From assembly GCA_018609825.1 (NCBI GenBank), contig JAHEOA010000062.1, positions 1-50,724 of the forward strand: a DNA stretch of 50,724 nt, in the 5' to 3' direction. How positions within the stretch are numbered: the first letter of the stretch is position 1; each line of letters opens with the position of its first letter. The notes under the pieces were generated by a model, which was given only the letters and a program-made list of their open reading frames with translations, was not told the DNA's origin and did no database searches. Positions 1 to 8,750 of this stretch are shown here, piece by piece. Made by a program: the position numbers and the translations under genes. The stretch is from Candidatus Bipolaricaulota bacterium. GTDB taxonomy: Bacteria > Bipolaricaulota > Bipolaricaulia > RBG-16-55-9.

Positions 1-520
1 CATCGAGAGCCTTTCCATTGACGAAATTCCCCATCTCGACGAAGTCCTGGCGCAGCGTGACGAAGTCGCCGATCCGGACGCTCTCTTGGACGGTCTCGGC
101 ATCCAGGCCGAGGTCGATGAAGAGGTCCTTGATCTCCATGGGCTTTTTGCGCTCTTCCTCGGTAAGCACATGGATCGGCTTGGAGCCGATCACGCCGACG
201 AAGTCCCCAGCGTCGGTGTGAACCACGACGCGTTGCGCCATGAGCACGCGCGGGTCGAACCCGCCGACGGGATCGATGCGCAAGAACCCGGTTTTCTCAT
301 CAACGTGGCTGACGAGGAAGCCGATCTCGTCCATGTGGGCCGCGATCATCACTTTCGGGCCGCCGCGGCCTTCCTTGTGGGCGATCACGTTGCCGAGCGC
401 GTCGACGCGCTGCTCGGACACGAGCCCATCGAACTCGTCCTGCACCATCTGGCGGATCGTCTCCTCGCGGCCGGGCACGCCCGCCGCCTCGGAGAGCCGT
501 TTCAGCAGGTCCATTGACAT
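1..520 (-). CDS. M42 family metallo-aminopeptidase, C-terminus cut by window edge
   Basis: The visible N-terminal 173 residues match the M42 (FrvX/YhfE/PepA-like) cocatalytic zinc aminopeptidases, cytosolic enzymes that remove N-terminal residues from peptides. The sequence shows the metal-binding AHMDEIGF motif (about residues 60-67) and the GGFDPRVLMAQRV block typical of the family. About half of a normal 340-360 residue protein lies outside the window to the left. The start at 520 is preferred over an in-frame ATG at 514 because GAGGAGA sits 9 bases before the first. It is the last visible gene of the minus-strand series from 6137. Family assignment is secure; substrate specificity is not. 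Confidence 0.88.
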   Translation of the reverse strand, partial: MSMDLLKRLSEAAGVPGREETIRQMVQDEFDGLVSEQRVDALGNVIAHKEGRGGPKVMIAAHMDEIGFLVSHVDEKTGFLRIDPVGGFDPRVLMAQRVVVHTDAGDFVGVIGSKPIHVLTEEERKKPMEIKDLFIDLGLDAETVQESVRIGDFVTLRQDFVEMGNFVNGKALD

Positions 521-587
521 GGGTGAGGTCTCCTCTCGTGGAAGAATGGCGTGATAAGGTGGTTATATCAGGTCGGAAATTCGCTTG

Positions 588-1088
588 TCAATTGGCGTTT
601 CGGGCCGTCGCTCGCAGGAGCCACTGCAGGCCGAGGATCGCGACCAGGCCCAACGCCATGGCGCCGCCGAGGCCCAGGCTGGGCCCGCCGAGCATCGTCA
701 GGGCACTCAGCCCGCCGCCCAGGGCCAGCACGATCCCGAGCACCTGACCGTGACGCGCCAGCATCCGGTCCGTAGCCGTCATTTGCCCGGCCCGAGCCAG
801 TCGCTCGCGCAGGGCGCCCAGGTCCCAGGCGCCCAACGCCGCGAGCGTGCCCACCAGCATCGCACCGGGCATAATCCCTTGCGTCGCGCCGAACGCCGCG
901 ACCGCCAGCGTCCCCCCGAACGCCAGGTTGGCCAGCTGGGGCGATGGCCCGCCGTGGCCCAGCGCCCAGATGAGCCCCAGCGTGGCCATGAGGCCGACCG
1001 GGAGCCAGACGCCCTCCAGAAGCAGCGCCCCGCCGATCGGGAGGATGGCCAGCGCGATGGCCGCCTGGGCGGCCCGTTCGATCGGCAT
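588..1088 (-). CDS. small multi-pass membrane protein of unknown function
   Basis: A 166-residue, very hydrophobic protein with about five or six membrane-spanning stretches separated by short loops, and one polar segment (about residues 105-120, rich in Arg, Ala and Thr). I do not recognise a family. The ATG at 1088 begins 5 bases after the DUF58 stop codon. The frame stays open upstream, and a GTG overlapping that stop is an alternative start. Its position directly after the DUF58 gene suggests co-transcription and translational coupling, so it probably belongs to the same envelope-associated module, but no function can be assigned. Confidence 0.62.
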   Translation of the reverse strand: MPIERAAQAAIALAILPIGGALLLEGVWLPVGLMATLGLIWALGHGGPSPQLANLAFGGTLAVAAFGATQGIMPGAMLVGTLAALGAWDLGALRERLARAGQMTATDRMLARHGQVLGIVLALGGGLSALTMLGGPSLGLGGAMALGLVAILGLQWLLRATARNAN

Positions 1089-1093
1089 TGGGG

Positions 1094-2374
1094 TCACCGT
1101 AGTTGCGGCGCGGCCCGCAAGGGGGCCCGCTGCCAAGCGCGATGGACCGCCTGCTCCAGCGGCGTCTCCACGTCCCAGTCGATCACGTGGACCCCGAGCG
1201 AGCGCAGTTGGCGCAGCAGGAGTCGCCGCTCCGTGCGCAGCAGTTGGGCGGCCATCTGGAGGGGCTGGGTCGAGCCCAACCGGCGCTGTTCAAACTGGAT
1301 GGGGTCGGGCGAGACGACGGCCAGGGCATACCCGCGGGCGCGCAGCGCGCGGAGCATGGGGAAGTCGTCCCAGCCCAGCGGGCTGACCAGCACGAGCTGG
1401 GATCGGGTGGGAAACAGTCGCGTCGGCAGGTTGTCCAGGTCCGCGAACAGGGGATGATCGCCAAGCCGGGCGTGGGCCAGCGAGCGCAGGATGCGCTCGC
1501 GTTGGTATTTCCCGTATCCGGGCGGCGTTCGCTCGATGTGGCGACCGTAGAGCAACAGGCCCACGCGGTGGCCCTCGGCGATCCAGGCCTGGGCGAACGC
1601 CGCGCAGGCCTCCACGCTGTGCTCGAACAGCGTCGGGTCGGTGCCGACCCGCTGGCGGGACTGCCGCTCGTCCAGGATCAGCCCGACCTCGGCCATGCGC
1701 TCCTGCTCGAACTCCCGGGTGAACAGCTGATCCGGGTGCCGGGCGCTGGCCCGCTCGTGGATCCAACGCTTCGGATCGCCGGGCTGATAGGGGCGGACGC
1801 CGTGGAACTCCACGCCCGGTCCGCCTTGACGGGCCGGAATGGGCCCGGCGAAGAGCCGCGTCTGTTGCGGGCGAATCGGCACGCGCCGGAGCCGGCGCAG
1901 CGTGGGCAGCACGAGCACCCGCGCAGGCGCGCGATACTCGCGCCGCGTGCGGAAAAGCCCGAACGGGTCGCGCGCCTCGGCCGCCATGCCGGGCAGGTGA
2001 TGGTCGCCGCGATCGCCCTGCAGCCTGTAGCTCAGCTCGATCCGGTCGTCCGCATCCAGCGCTGTCAGGACGTCCGCGTGCCCGTCGGTCAGCGTCAGCC
2101 GCCGGGGAAGCTGATCCCAGAGGTGGACTTCCGCCAGCGGTGGGCCGGCGTTGCGAACGGTCAGATGGATCTCGATGGGGCGATCGGGATGCACGCGATC
2201 GGCGCTCTGGTTCCGCTCGACCTCCAGCTCAGGAGGACCGGGCCGCGCCCATAGGGCCACGCCCAGATAGATCACGAGCGGAAGGGCCAGCGCGACGACG
2301 CGGCCTTCGAGCGTTGCCAGCCCCACCGCGACGAGCCCGACGATGGCCAGTCCCAACAGCGTGAGCCGCCCCAT
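1094..2374 (-). CDS. DUF58 domain membrane protein
   Basis: DUF58 proteins are paired with MoxR AAA+ ATPases in many bacteria and carry a vWA-like fold; their molecular role is unclear, though envelope or complex-assembly functions are usually proposed. This 426-residue protein has two adjacent N-terminal membrane helices (about 2-40), a beta-rich middle, and the DUF58 core at about 180-235 with the diagnostic RPYQPGDPKRWIHERASAR block, followed by a vWA-type LILDER strand. The start at 2374 places the first helix at the N-terminus; a GTG at 2410 is an alternative with no better ribosome site. It lies in the same minus-strand series as moxR (3681-4643), separated from it by the glycoside-hydrolase-like gene. 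Confidence 0.87.
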   Translation of the reverse strand: MGRLTLLGLAIVGLVAVGLATLEGRVVALALPLVIYLGVALWARPGPPELEVERNQSADRVHPDRPIEIHLTVRNAGPPLAEVHLWDQLPRRLTLTDGHADVLTALDADDRIELSYRLQGDRGDHHLPGMAAEARDPFGLFRTRREYRAPARVLVLPTLRRLRRVPIRPQQTRLFAGPIPARQGGPGVEFHGVRPYQPGDPKRWIHERASARHPDQLFTREFEQERMAEVGLILDERQSRQRVGTDPTLFEHSVEACAAFAQAWIAEGHRVGLLLYGRHIERTPPGYGKYQRERILRSLAHARLGDHPLFADLDNLPTRLFPTRSQLVLVSPLGWDDFPMLRALRARGYALAVVSPDPIQFEQRRLGSTQPLQMAAQLLRTERRLLLRQLRSLGVHVIDWDVETPLEQAVHRAWQRAPLRAAPQLR

Positions 2375-2444
2375 GGTGCCCCAGTCTGCGACAGGCCCCC
2401 GTGGGCGCACAAGCGCTTAGCCGAGAGCTGGCTCTCCTGCTGGT

Positions 2445-3584
2445 TCAGTCGGCGGACGCATCAGGCGACGCATCCATCGATTCGATCGCCTGCCAGAGTT
2501 TGGCGTAGTCGCCTTGGGGATTCCAGAAGAGATACCCATCCAGACCCAACTCACGCACGGCTCGGATCTGTTCGGCGATGTAGGTCACCTGGGCCATCTT
2601 CGGCGGTCGATGCCGCTCGAACGCCTGCAGGAACGGTCGCATCGAGAGTCCGCGCTCCAGCCCGAGCGCCAGCTCGTCATGGACGGTCCCGTAGGGATCG
2701 TGCCAGTAGCGCTGGCTCTCGTAGTGCGAGGGATAGACCATGGGCGAGAGCGCCTCGGCGTGCGGCATGAGGTCGTCGAGGCTCTGGCCGATGGGATCGA
2801 CGCGGTTCGGGTTCCAGCGCCGCAGCGTGCGCCCGTAGACGTCGGCGGAGAGATGAATCCCGTCGCCTACGGCTTCGTCGACTTGTTGCAGGAACGACGT
2901 GATCGCCCGATAGCGGTCCTCGTAGACGGGCTCGTAGGCCCCGCCGTCGGGATAGCGGATGTAGTCGAACTGGAGCTCGTCGACGCCGGAGGCGGCCACT
3001 TCGCGGGCGAGCGCGACGTTGTAGTCGACCACGGTCGCGTTGGTCGGCCGGACCCACGGCGCGATGGGGCTGTCCAGATGGTTGGCCAGCTTCGGGTCGT
3101 AGAAGACGACGTGGCGGGCGATTACGTAGATGTCGCGCTCGTTGAGCCAATCGGCAAGCTCACCAAGATCGAAACGGACGCGGCGCGCGCCGATCTCGGC
3201 GGCCAGCTCGACGTCGGAGGGATAGGCGACGACGCTGCTGTTGTCCTTGACGTCGATCACCAGCGTGTCCAGGCCATACGCCTTCAGCTGATCGACGTAG
3301 CGCTGGAGCCCCTCGCGACTCGCGGCCAGCCCCGAGGTGAGATAGATGCCCCGGCGACCGCGCCAATCGCGTGCCCGCTCGGCGGTCGTTGATGGGGTCG
3401 AGGCGGTCAGGCCGTCGGTGGCGACGATCCAGCCCGCCACGTCCTGATCGGTCAGCCCCGTTAGCCCCGTCAGCAACGTCACGGGCACGAGGCCGAGGCC
3501 CAGGAGCAGCAGGCCACTGAGCCAGGATAGCCGGCGTCGACGTCGGTGCTGATTGCGATTGCGAGCCATGATGGAGGTCGTCAT
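2445..3584 (-). CDS. putative glycoside hydrolase (DUF4015/GHL10-type), membrane anchored
   Basis: A 379-residue protein with a single N-terminal membrane segment (about 18-42) and an extracytoplasmic TIM-barrel-like domain from about residue 75. The family signature is visible: GIYLTSG at the domain start, LDTLVIDVKDNSS, and the acidic DELQFDYIRYPDGG strand, whose Asp and Glu residues are the probable catalytic or ligand positions. The family (PF13200) is predicted from sequence to be a glycoside hydrolase; the substrate is unknown. It sits between moxR and the DUF58 gene, which is not the usual arrangement. The start at 3584 lacks a clear ribosome site, and an ATG 15 bases further in (3569) is possible. 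Confidence 0.82.
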   Translation of the reverse strand: MTTSIMARNRNQHRRRRRLSWLSGLLLLGLGLVPVTLLTGLTGLTDQDVAGWIVATDGLTASTPSTTAERARDWRGRRGIYLTSGLAASREGLQRYVDQLKAYGLDTLVIDVKDNSSVVAYPSDVELAAEIGARRVRFDLGELADWLNERDIYVIARHVVFYDPKLANHLDSPIAPWVRPTNATVVDYNVALAREVAASGVDELQFDYIRYPDGGAYEPVYEDRYRAITSFLQQVDEAVGDGIHLSADVYGRTLRRWNPNRVDPIGQSLDDLMPHAEALSPMVYPSHYESQRYWHDPYGTVHDELALGLERGLSMRPFLQAFERHRPPKMAQVTYIAEQIRAVRELGLDGYLFWNPQGDYAKLWQAIESMDASPDASAD

Positions 3585-3680
3585 GGCTAGACATGCGTGG
3601 CACCGAGCACTGTAGAGTCACGCCGTCACTGGCTGAAGGCAGCGTGTCCCCCAAGCGTCCGCCCCATGCGACCCGAGCGC

Positions 3681-4643
3681 CTATCCCGCGTCGACGACGG
3701 GCACGGCGACGCCCTTGAGGCAGGTCTGGATGACCTCGTCGGCGGCGTTCTGCACCATCCAGAGGTCGGGCTCCAGCACCAGCCGATGTGCCAGGGCAGG
3801 CCCCGCAAACGCCTTGACGTCGTCGGGCAGCACGTACGAGCGTCCCTCCAGAGCCGCCCAGGCGCGGGCGAGCTTCAGCAGCGCCAGGGACCCTCGCGGG
3901 CTCGCGCCGACCGTCACCCGAGAGTCGGTGCGGGTCCGGCCCACCAGGTCGACGATGTAGCGCTCGAGGTCGTCGTCGACGTGCACGTCCTCGATCGACG
4001 CGCGCAGCGCGAGGAGGTCGTCGCTGCCGAGCATGGGCTCCAGTTGGAAGGCGTCGGTGCGCCGCTCGCGGCGGCGCTGCAGCATCGCCTGCTCCGCCTC
4101 GGGCGAGGGATAGCCCACGCCCAGTTTGACCAGGAAGCGGTCCAGTTGGGCCTCGGGCAGCGGGAACGTCCCCTCGTACTCGATGGGGTTCTGCGTGGCG
4201 ATGACGATGAAGGGCTCCGGCAGGGGGCGCGTCTCGCCCTCCAGCGTGACCTGGCGCTCTTGCATGGCCTCCAGGAGCGCCGCCTGGGTCTTGGGCGATG
4301 CGCGGTTGATCTCGTCGGCCAGAACCACGTTGGCGAAGATGGGGCCCTCTTGGAGGACGAAGTTGCCGCTGTGGCGGTCGTAGACGTAGCCGCCGGTGAT
4401 GTCGCCCGGCAAGAGATCCGGCGTGAACTGGATGCGCTTGAACGCCAGCCCGAGTACGGTGGCGAAGCTGTGCGCGGTCAGCGTCTTGGCCAGGCCGGGA
4501 TAGTCTTCCAACAGCACGTGGCCGTCGGCCAAGACGGCCGTCAGGAGATGCTCCAAGAGCTCGCGCTTGCCCAGCACCGCCCGCTCGATCTCGGTCAGAA
4601 TGCTTCGTCCGTGCGTCCCAACGTCAGTCAGGTCGGCCGTCAT
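3681..4643 (-). CDS. moxR: MoxR-type AAA+ ATPase
   Basis: MoxR ATPases are cytoplasmic chaperone-like AAA+ proteins that work with vWA/DUF58 partners. In this 320-residue protein the Walker A loop is LEDYPGLAKT (residues 45-54), Walker B is VVLADE (106-111), and the ATQNPIEYEGTFPLPEAQLDRF block is the sensor-1/MoxR signature. The start overlaps the stop of the preceding membrane protein gene by 20 bases, indicating translational coupling. The partner DUF58 and DUF4129 genes are in the same minus-strand run, as in the common moxR-DUF58-DUF4129 clusters. The first loop residue is Glu-Asp rather than the more usual Gly-Val-Pro, a small variation that keeps the Gly-Lys-Thr-like AKT end. Confidence 0.93.
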   Translation of the reverse strand: MTADLTDVGTHGRSILTEIERAVLGKRELLEHLLTAVLADGHVLLEDYPGLAKTLTAHSFATVLGLAFKRIQFTPDLLPGDITGGYVYDRHSGNFVLQEGPIFANVVLADEINRASPKTQAALLEAMQERQVTLEGETRPLPEPFIVIATQNPIEYEGTFPLPEAQLDRFLVKLGVGYPSPEAEQAMLQRRRERRTDAFQLEPMLGSDDLLALRASIEDVHVDDDLERYIVDLVGRTRTDSRVTVGASPRGSLALLKLARAWAALEGRSYVLPDDVKAFAGPALAHRLVLEPDLWMVQNAADEVIQTCLKGVAVPVVDAG

Positions 4644-5250
4644 CGCGATCGAGGTCGCCCCTTTCGCTGGCGTCGCTGTGGTAAGACGGGTCGGTTTGGC
4701 GGTCGAGCCAGTCGATGGCCGCGGCGAAGGCGTCCAGGTCGTTCTGGCGCATCAGGCGGAACGCGAACCGGGGCCGCGGCGGATCGTCGGTGAACATGGG
4801 CCGAATCGCCTCGGGCAACGGGTCCGGATGTTGGCGCAGTTCCGCCCGAACCCGGTCGGGCGAACGGCGCTGCCGTGACGCCAGGACGCTGCCCGCCAGA
4901 TCCCGCAGCCGCTGGCGCAACCGACGATGGAAGTAGCCGCCGCGAATGGAGAGTTCGAACCGCTCGGCCAACGCGGCCACCTCGCCCATGGGCACTTCCG
5001 TCCGTCGCCGACGCGACGCCGGCTGGTCCTTGATGAGACGTAACCATGGCGCCGCCAGAAGCGCAAGCGCCAAGACCACGAAGACGCCCCAGAGCAGCCC
5101 TTGGGGCATCGCTTCCACGAAGAGTCGCGCGTACCAGTAGACGTACAACAGCGGCACGATCAGCGCGTCGCGCAGCACGCCGCCGAAGGCGACCGCGCCG
5201 AGCCAGCCGCACGCCAGCACGACGAGGGGCGGAATTACGCGCCGTCTCAT
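4624..5250 (-). CDS. membrane protein of a MoxR/DUF4129 cluster, unknown function
   Basis: A 208-residue protein with two or three N-terminal hydrophobic segments (about 5-30, 33-50 and 55-78) followed by an Arg-rich, probably cytoplasmic domain with a predicted helical region around LRQRLRDLAGSVL. I do not recognise a named family. The start is fixed by an ATGA overlap with the stop of the DUF4129 gene. The frame extends upstream without stops, but that part overlaps the DUF4129 gene and has the Arg/Gly composition of out-of-frame DNA, so it is excluded. Coupling on both sides (ATGA overlap upstream, 20-base overlap with moxR downstream) shows it is a genuine operon member. Confidence 0.72.
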   Translation of the reverse strand: MRRRVIPPLVVLACGWLGAVAFGGVLRDALIVPLLYVYWYARLFVEAMPQGLLWGVFVVLALALLAAPWLRLIKDQPASRRRRTEVPMGEVAALAERFELSIRGGYFHRRLRQRLRDLAGSVLASRQRRSPDRVRAELRQHPDPLPEAIRPMFTDDPPRPRFAFRLMRQNDLDAFAAAIDWLDRQTDPSYHSDASERGDLDRDDGRPD

Positions 5251-6137
5251 ACGGGCTCCCCCGCGGTAACGCGCCCCGCGATCTTGGCCAGACAGGCCTC
5301 GGCTTCGGCCTCGGCGCGGGCGTCCACGTCGTCGTTGCCGTAGCGGACCCGCTCGAAGAGCCGCGTCAACTCGCGCACCGCCTCGGCGTCCAGCCCGGCG
5401 TCCACCAGGCGCCGCTCGAACTCCCGCGGGGTCATCGAGGCGCGCCGGCTCAGCCCATGGGCGCGCTTGACCGATCGCTCCATGTCCCGATAACACCGCA
5501 GCACAACATTGGACGGCTCCTGGCCCGACCGGATCGCGTCGAGCGCGGACCCGGCCTGTTGGGCGAGTTGGTCCTCCAGGTCGTCCTCAGGAGCCTGTGT
5601 CCCGGCCCGTCCCTGCCACATCCACCAGCCGATCAACCCGATGATCGCGAAGACCAACCCGCTGACGACGAGGACCATCCAGTCCGGCGGCTGGCTGACG
5701 AAGGCCGGCGGCTCGACCGAGCGGAGGGCCCCGTCCGCGGGCTGACCGAGCCGGTCGCCCAACGGCGGCTCGCGGGACCCCGGCGAACCCCGATCGCTGG
5801 CGAGCTGAACGATGAGATAGAACATGATCAACAGCGAGGCGAACACGGCGAGGTTGCGCAGCAAGACCCGCCGGGCCTTCGGCGACAGCACGAGATAGAC
5901 GAGCGAAATCGGCAACAGGACCCAGAACACGATCGCCAGCGCCACGCGCATCAGGGTCTCGACCAGCGGCGAATCCGCCGCCGGTGCCGCCGTCGAGCTC
6001 TGAGATGGAAAGACCTCCACGTCGGGCAGCGGCCGGCCGCCGCTCAACTCCAGATCGGAAAGCCCGGCCGACAGCGCGGCCAGGGCCAGCGTGGTCAGCC
6101 CGATCGCTCCGCCGATGATCCACGATCGCCGTTCCAT
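5247..6137 (-). CDS. DUF4129 domain membrane protein, first gene of the MoxR operon
   Basis: A 296-residue protein with an N-terminal membrane helix (about 5-25), two helices in the middle (about 60-80 and 85-105), a fourth near 155-175, and a C-terminal cytoplasmic DUF4129 domain. The domain is recognised by the VLRCYRDMERSVKRAHGL and TPREFERRLVDAGLDAEAVRELTRLFERVRYG blocks. In other bacteria this domain occurs in or beside transglutaminase-like proteins next to moxR and DUF58. The start has AAGGAGT 6 bases upstream. No transglutaminase gene is present in this cluster. It is the first gene of the minus-strand run, with a weak promoter-like sequence just upstream. Confidence 0.85.
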   Translation of the reverse strand: MERRSWIIGGAIGLTTLALAALSAGLSDLELSGGRPLPDVEVFPSQSSTAAPAADSPLVETLMRVALAIVFWVLLPISLVYLVLSPKARRVLLRNLAVFASLLIMFYLIVQLASDRGSPGSREPPLGDRLGQPADGALRSVEPPAFVSQPPDWMVLVVSGLVFAIIGLIGWWMWQGRAGTQAPEDDLEDQLAQQAGSALDAIRSGQEPSNVVLRCYRDMERSVKRAHGLSRRASMTPREFERRLVDAGLDAEAVRELTRLFERVRYGNDDVDARAEAEAEACLAKIAGRVTAGEPV

Positions 6138-6162
6138 GTGGCGACTCCTTGCCCTCGACTCT

Positions 6163-6191
6163 ACCATAGGTGTCCAGGCCAGCCACGCCAA
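6163..6191 (-). promoter_or_regulatory. possible promoter for the MoxR/DUF58 operon
   Basis: On the minus strand TTGGCG and TATGGT are separated by 17 bases, each matching the sigma-70 consensus at four of six positions. It lies 25 bases before the DUF4129 start codon in the divergent gap with the CPBP protease gene. It is a moderate match only. Confidence 0.35.
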
Positions 6192-6215
6192 CGACGTTTG
6201 CAAGGACGATACCGC

Positions 6216-7124
6216 ATGCGCTTGAACGACGACGCCGACCGCCACCCGTCCGAGACGGATCCGTCCCCAGAGACGACACGGACGGACACGCCCGGCTTGC
6301 GCCATGCGCTCGGGCTCTTCGTCCTCTGGCTCGCGACGCTCTTTCTGGCCGGGCCGATCCTGGCCGAAGTGCTCTCGATGGCCGGCGTGCCCTTCCGGCC
6401 GGACAGTCAACGCGGCCTGGCCGTCATCATCGCGGTCCAGGGCGGCCTGACCGTGGCGGTGGTCGCCTGGGGCCTGCGGCGCGGGGCCTTCGACGCCGTG
6501 GCAACCCTCCGACTCTATCCCTATGGGCAGTGGCTCGTCTACCTGGTGGCCGTCGCGACCCTCTTGGCCCTCGGCATGCTGACGTCGCTGGCGGTGGCCC
6601 AGCTGACCCGCTGGCTTCCCGGCCTGCAGCCGGACGCCCTGGCCGACCTCGTCCGGCAGTCGCGCTTCGGCGAGCCCGGCTCGTTCGCCATCTTTGGGGC
6701 GGCGATCAGCCTCATCCCCGGGCTGACCGAAGAGCTGCTGCTGCGGGGCTACATCCTGACGGGCTTGCGGGCCGAGCTGGGCCCCGCCGCGGCCGTGGGC
6801 AGCGCAGCGGCGCTGTTCGCACTCATGCACATCGAGCCGATCCACATGCTGCTGGTGCTGCCAGCGGGCCTCTTTCTCGGATATCTGGTGGTGCGCACCG
6901 GCAGCCTCTATCCGGCCGTCGTGGCGCACGCGGCCAACAACCTCTGGGCGACCGTGGAGTCGGCGCTGTGGCAGGCGGCCCGTCCCGACCTCTCCGCCGA
7001 GGAGATCATCACCGGCGCAACGTATTCGCCCGGGATGGTCGTCGTGGCGGTCGGGGTACTGGTCTTGGGGTTCGCGTTCGTCCACCGCCGCACGGAGCCC
7101 CCATCCGCCCACAGCCCTCGCTGA
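6216..7124 (+). CDS. CPBP (CAAX/ABI-like) intramembrane metalloprotease
   Basis: CPBP family proteins are glutamate-type intramembrane proteases; in bacteria their substrates are mostly unknown, with immunity and stress functions described for some. This 302-residue protein has a hydrophilic N-terminal tail (1-28) followed by about eight membrane helices. All three catalytic motifs are intact: EELLLR (172-177), FALMH (201-205) and HAANN (238-242). The start at 6216 has AAGGA 9 bases before it; the reading frame is open far upstream, but that part runs antisense to the DUF4129 genes. It is divergent from the MoxR operon and convergent with the DehI-like gene, with 18 bases between their stops. 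Confidence 0.9.
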   Translation: MRLNDDADRHPSETDPSPETTRTDTPGLRHALGLFVLWLATLFLAGPILAEVLSMAGVPFRPDSQRGLAVIIAVQGGLTVAVVAWGLRRGAFDAVATLRLYPYGQWLVYLVAVATLLALGMLTSLAVAQLTRWLPGLQPDALADLVRQSRFGEPGSFAIFGAAISLIPGLTEELLLRGYILTGLRAELGPAAAVGSAAALFALMHIEPIHMLLVLPAGLFLGYLVVRTGSLYPAVVAHAANNLWATVESALWQAARPDLSAEEIITGATYSPGMVVVAVGVLVLGFAFVHRRTEPPSAHSPR

Positions 7125-7142
7125 TCTTGCCCAAGACCTTGG

Positions 7143-8042
7143 CTAGGCCAGCACCGTCGTGGTGCGGTAGCCGTCGGGCACGCTCCAGCGGCGCAGCAGT
7201 TGCAGGCCGGTCATCTCGGCGGCCTCGGGCGTGGCCAGTCGGCTGAGCCAGAGCGCCGTGTGGATCGTCTCCCGGGCCAGTGCCGGGACAAACGCCGCGA
7301 CCGTCTCGCGGATGGCCCGTTGGGCCTCGTCGTCGACGCCGCGATCGCGCAGCGTCTCGGGGTCCAGATCGAGCACCCGGCGCGGCAACGTCCGGCCGCG
7401 CTCCCGGGCCGCGCTCGTCAGCTGCTCCACCGCATGCGGGTAGGCATCGCCCTGGACGAGATCCCGAATTTGGCGCCAGGCGCTCTCCAAGGCCTCGCCC
7501 GATGGGCCCAGCGCGCGCCACTCGTCGGTCAGCGTGGGCAGTTGGAGCGTCTCTCGGATCTCCGCGTAGCGTTGGCTCACCGACTCATGGGCATCGTCGG
7601 GATGGACGAAGTCGGGACGCGGCATGCCGCGGGGAACGCCCGTGTTCTGTGGCCAGACGATCCGACTGGCCGCGGCCGTCGTCCCCGCGGAGAGCGCTTC
7701 CTCCAACGCCGCGGCCGCGAGCAGCGTCTTGGGCGCGACGAAGTGGACCACCCAGAGGGCCTCCCGGAGCCGATCCCGCTCCTCGGCGGGAAGCGACAGG
7801 TCGTCGCCGAGCGCCTCGACCCGCTCAACCGCCGAGGCCCTCAGCTCGTCGGCCGCTCGGACGTAGTAGATCGTCAGCGTCGGCTCCAGCGACCTCCACA
7901 TTTGCGGGAAGAACGTCGCGTGGGTGGCGAGCGTGCGGAACAGCGACGGCACGTAGGTGACGCACAGCGTCGACTTGATCCCCTCGTAGATCGCTCCGAC
8001 CGTCTCGTCGGCCTGGTCCTCAAGAATCTCATGTCTGCTCAT
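7143..8042 (-). CDS. DehI-family (halocarboxylic acid dehalogenase-like) protein
   Basis: The 299-residue sequence resembles the DehI family, whose founding member in Pseudomonas putida removes halide from both D- and L-2-haloacids by direct water attack. Typical features visible are the N-terminal IYEGIKSTLCVTYVPSLFRTLA block, the following PQMWRSLEPTL helix, and an internal repetition of the same helical pattern in the second half (EIRETLQLPTLTDEWRALG), as expected for the pseudo-dimeric DehI fold. Whether the catalytic Asp is conserved cannot be decided without an alignment, so dehalogenase activity is not claimed. It follows rpe by 39 bases at the end of a sugar-phosphate operon, an unexpected place for a dehalogenase. 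Confidence 0.72.
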   Translation of the reverse strand: MSRHEILEDQADETVGAIYEGIKSTLCVTYVPSLFRTLATHATFFPQMWRSLEPTLTIYYVRAADELRASAVERVEALGDDLSLPAEERDRLREALWVVHFVAPKTLLAAAALEEALSAGTTAAASRIVWPQNTGVPRGMPRPDFVHPDDAHESVSQRYAEIRETLQLPTLTDEWRALGPSGEALESAWRQIRDLVQGDAYPHAVEQLTSAARERGRTLPRRVLDLDPETLRDRGVDDEAQRAIRETVAAFVPALARETIHTALWLSRLATPEAAEMTGLQLLRRWSVPDGYRTTTVLA

Positions 8043-8081
8043 CGTGGGAAAACCTCGCTGATCTGTCGGAATGGTCGACGA

Positions 8082-8750
8082 CTAATCGATAGCGGCTTGC
8101 AGCGCCTGGACGCCGCCGCCGATGCCGTCGGGATGCTTGAATATCGCCGACGCCGCCACCAGGACATTCGCGCCCGCGGCCATGGCCTGGGCTGCCGTGT
8201 CGGGGTTGACCCCCCCGTCGACCTCGACCTCACAGGAGCGATTCCGGGTCTGCAGCGTCTGGCCCAGCCGTTCGATCTTCGGCACGACGCTCGGGAGAAA
8301 CGCCTGACCGGCGTAGCCGGGATTGACCGTCATTACCAAGCCCAGGTCGATCTCCTCGAGGATGGCGTCCAGGGCATGGACCGGCGTGGCGGGGTTGATC
8401 GCCACCCCCGCTTGGGCGCCTCGCGCGTGAATGGCCTCCACCAGACGATGCAGATGGGGCGCGACCTCCTGGTGGACGATCAGGCTGTCGGCGCCGGCAT
8501 CGACAAACGGGTCAATGTGATCGCCCGGTTGCTCGACCATGAGATGGACCTCGATGGGCAGCTCGCAGGCGCGACGGATGGCCTCGACGATCAGTGGGCC
8601 CATGGTGATCGGGGGCACGAAGTGCCCGTCCATGACGTCGACGTGGATCCGATCGACGCCGGCCGCTTCCAACTCGGCCAGCTGGTCGCCGAGCCGCGCA
8701 AAGTCCGCGGACAGGATCGACGGCGCGATCCGGGCTGAGCTAGTCGTCAT
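8082..8750 (-). CDS. rpe: ribulose-phosphate 3-epimerase
   Basis: Interconverts ribulose 5-phosphate and xylulose 5-phosphate in the pentose phosphate or Calvin pathways, in the cytosol. At 222 residues it has normal family length. Diagnostic motifs are APSILSADFARLG at the N-terminus, the metal-binding HVDVMDGHFVPPITMG, the VEVHLM-like strand, MTVNPGYAGQ, and EVDGGVNPDTA with the phosphate-binding loop. The start overlaps the aldolase stop by 11 bases, so the two genes are translationally coupled. Glucokinase, aldolase and this gene form a sugar-phosphate operon. Confidence 0.96.
   Translation of the reverse strand: MTTSSARIAPSILSADFARLGDQLAELEAAGVDRIHVDVMDGHFVPPITMGPLIVEAIRRACELPIEVHLMVEQPGDHIDPFVDAGADSLIVHQEVAPHLHRLVEAIHARGAQAGVAINPATPVHALDAILEEIDLGLVMTVNPGYAGQAFLPSVVPKIERLGQTLQTRNRSCEVEVDGGVNPDTAAQAMAAGANVLVAASAIFKHPDGIGGGVQALQAAID

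Noticed and set aside
5046..6215. N-terminal extension of the CPBP protease frame
   Set aside because: It runs antisense to the DUF4129 genes with Arg/Pro-rich composition. A good ribosome site supports the start at 6216.
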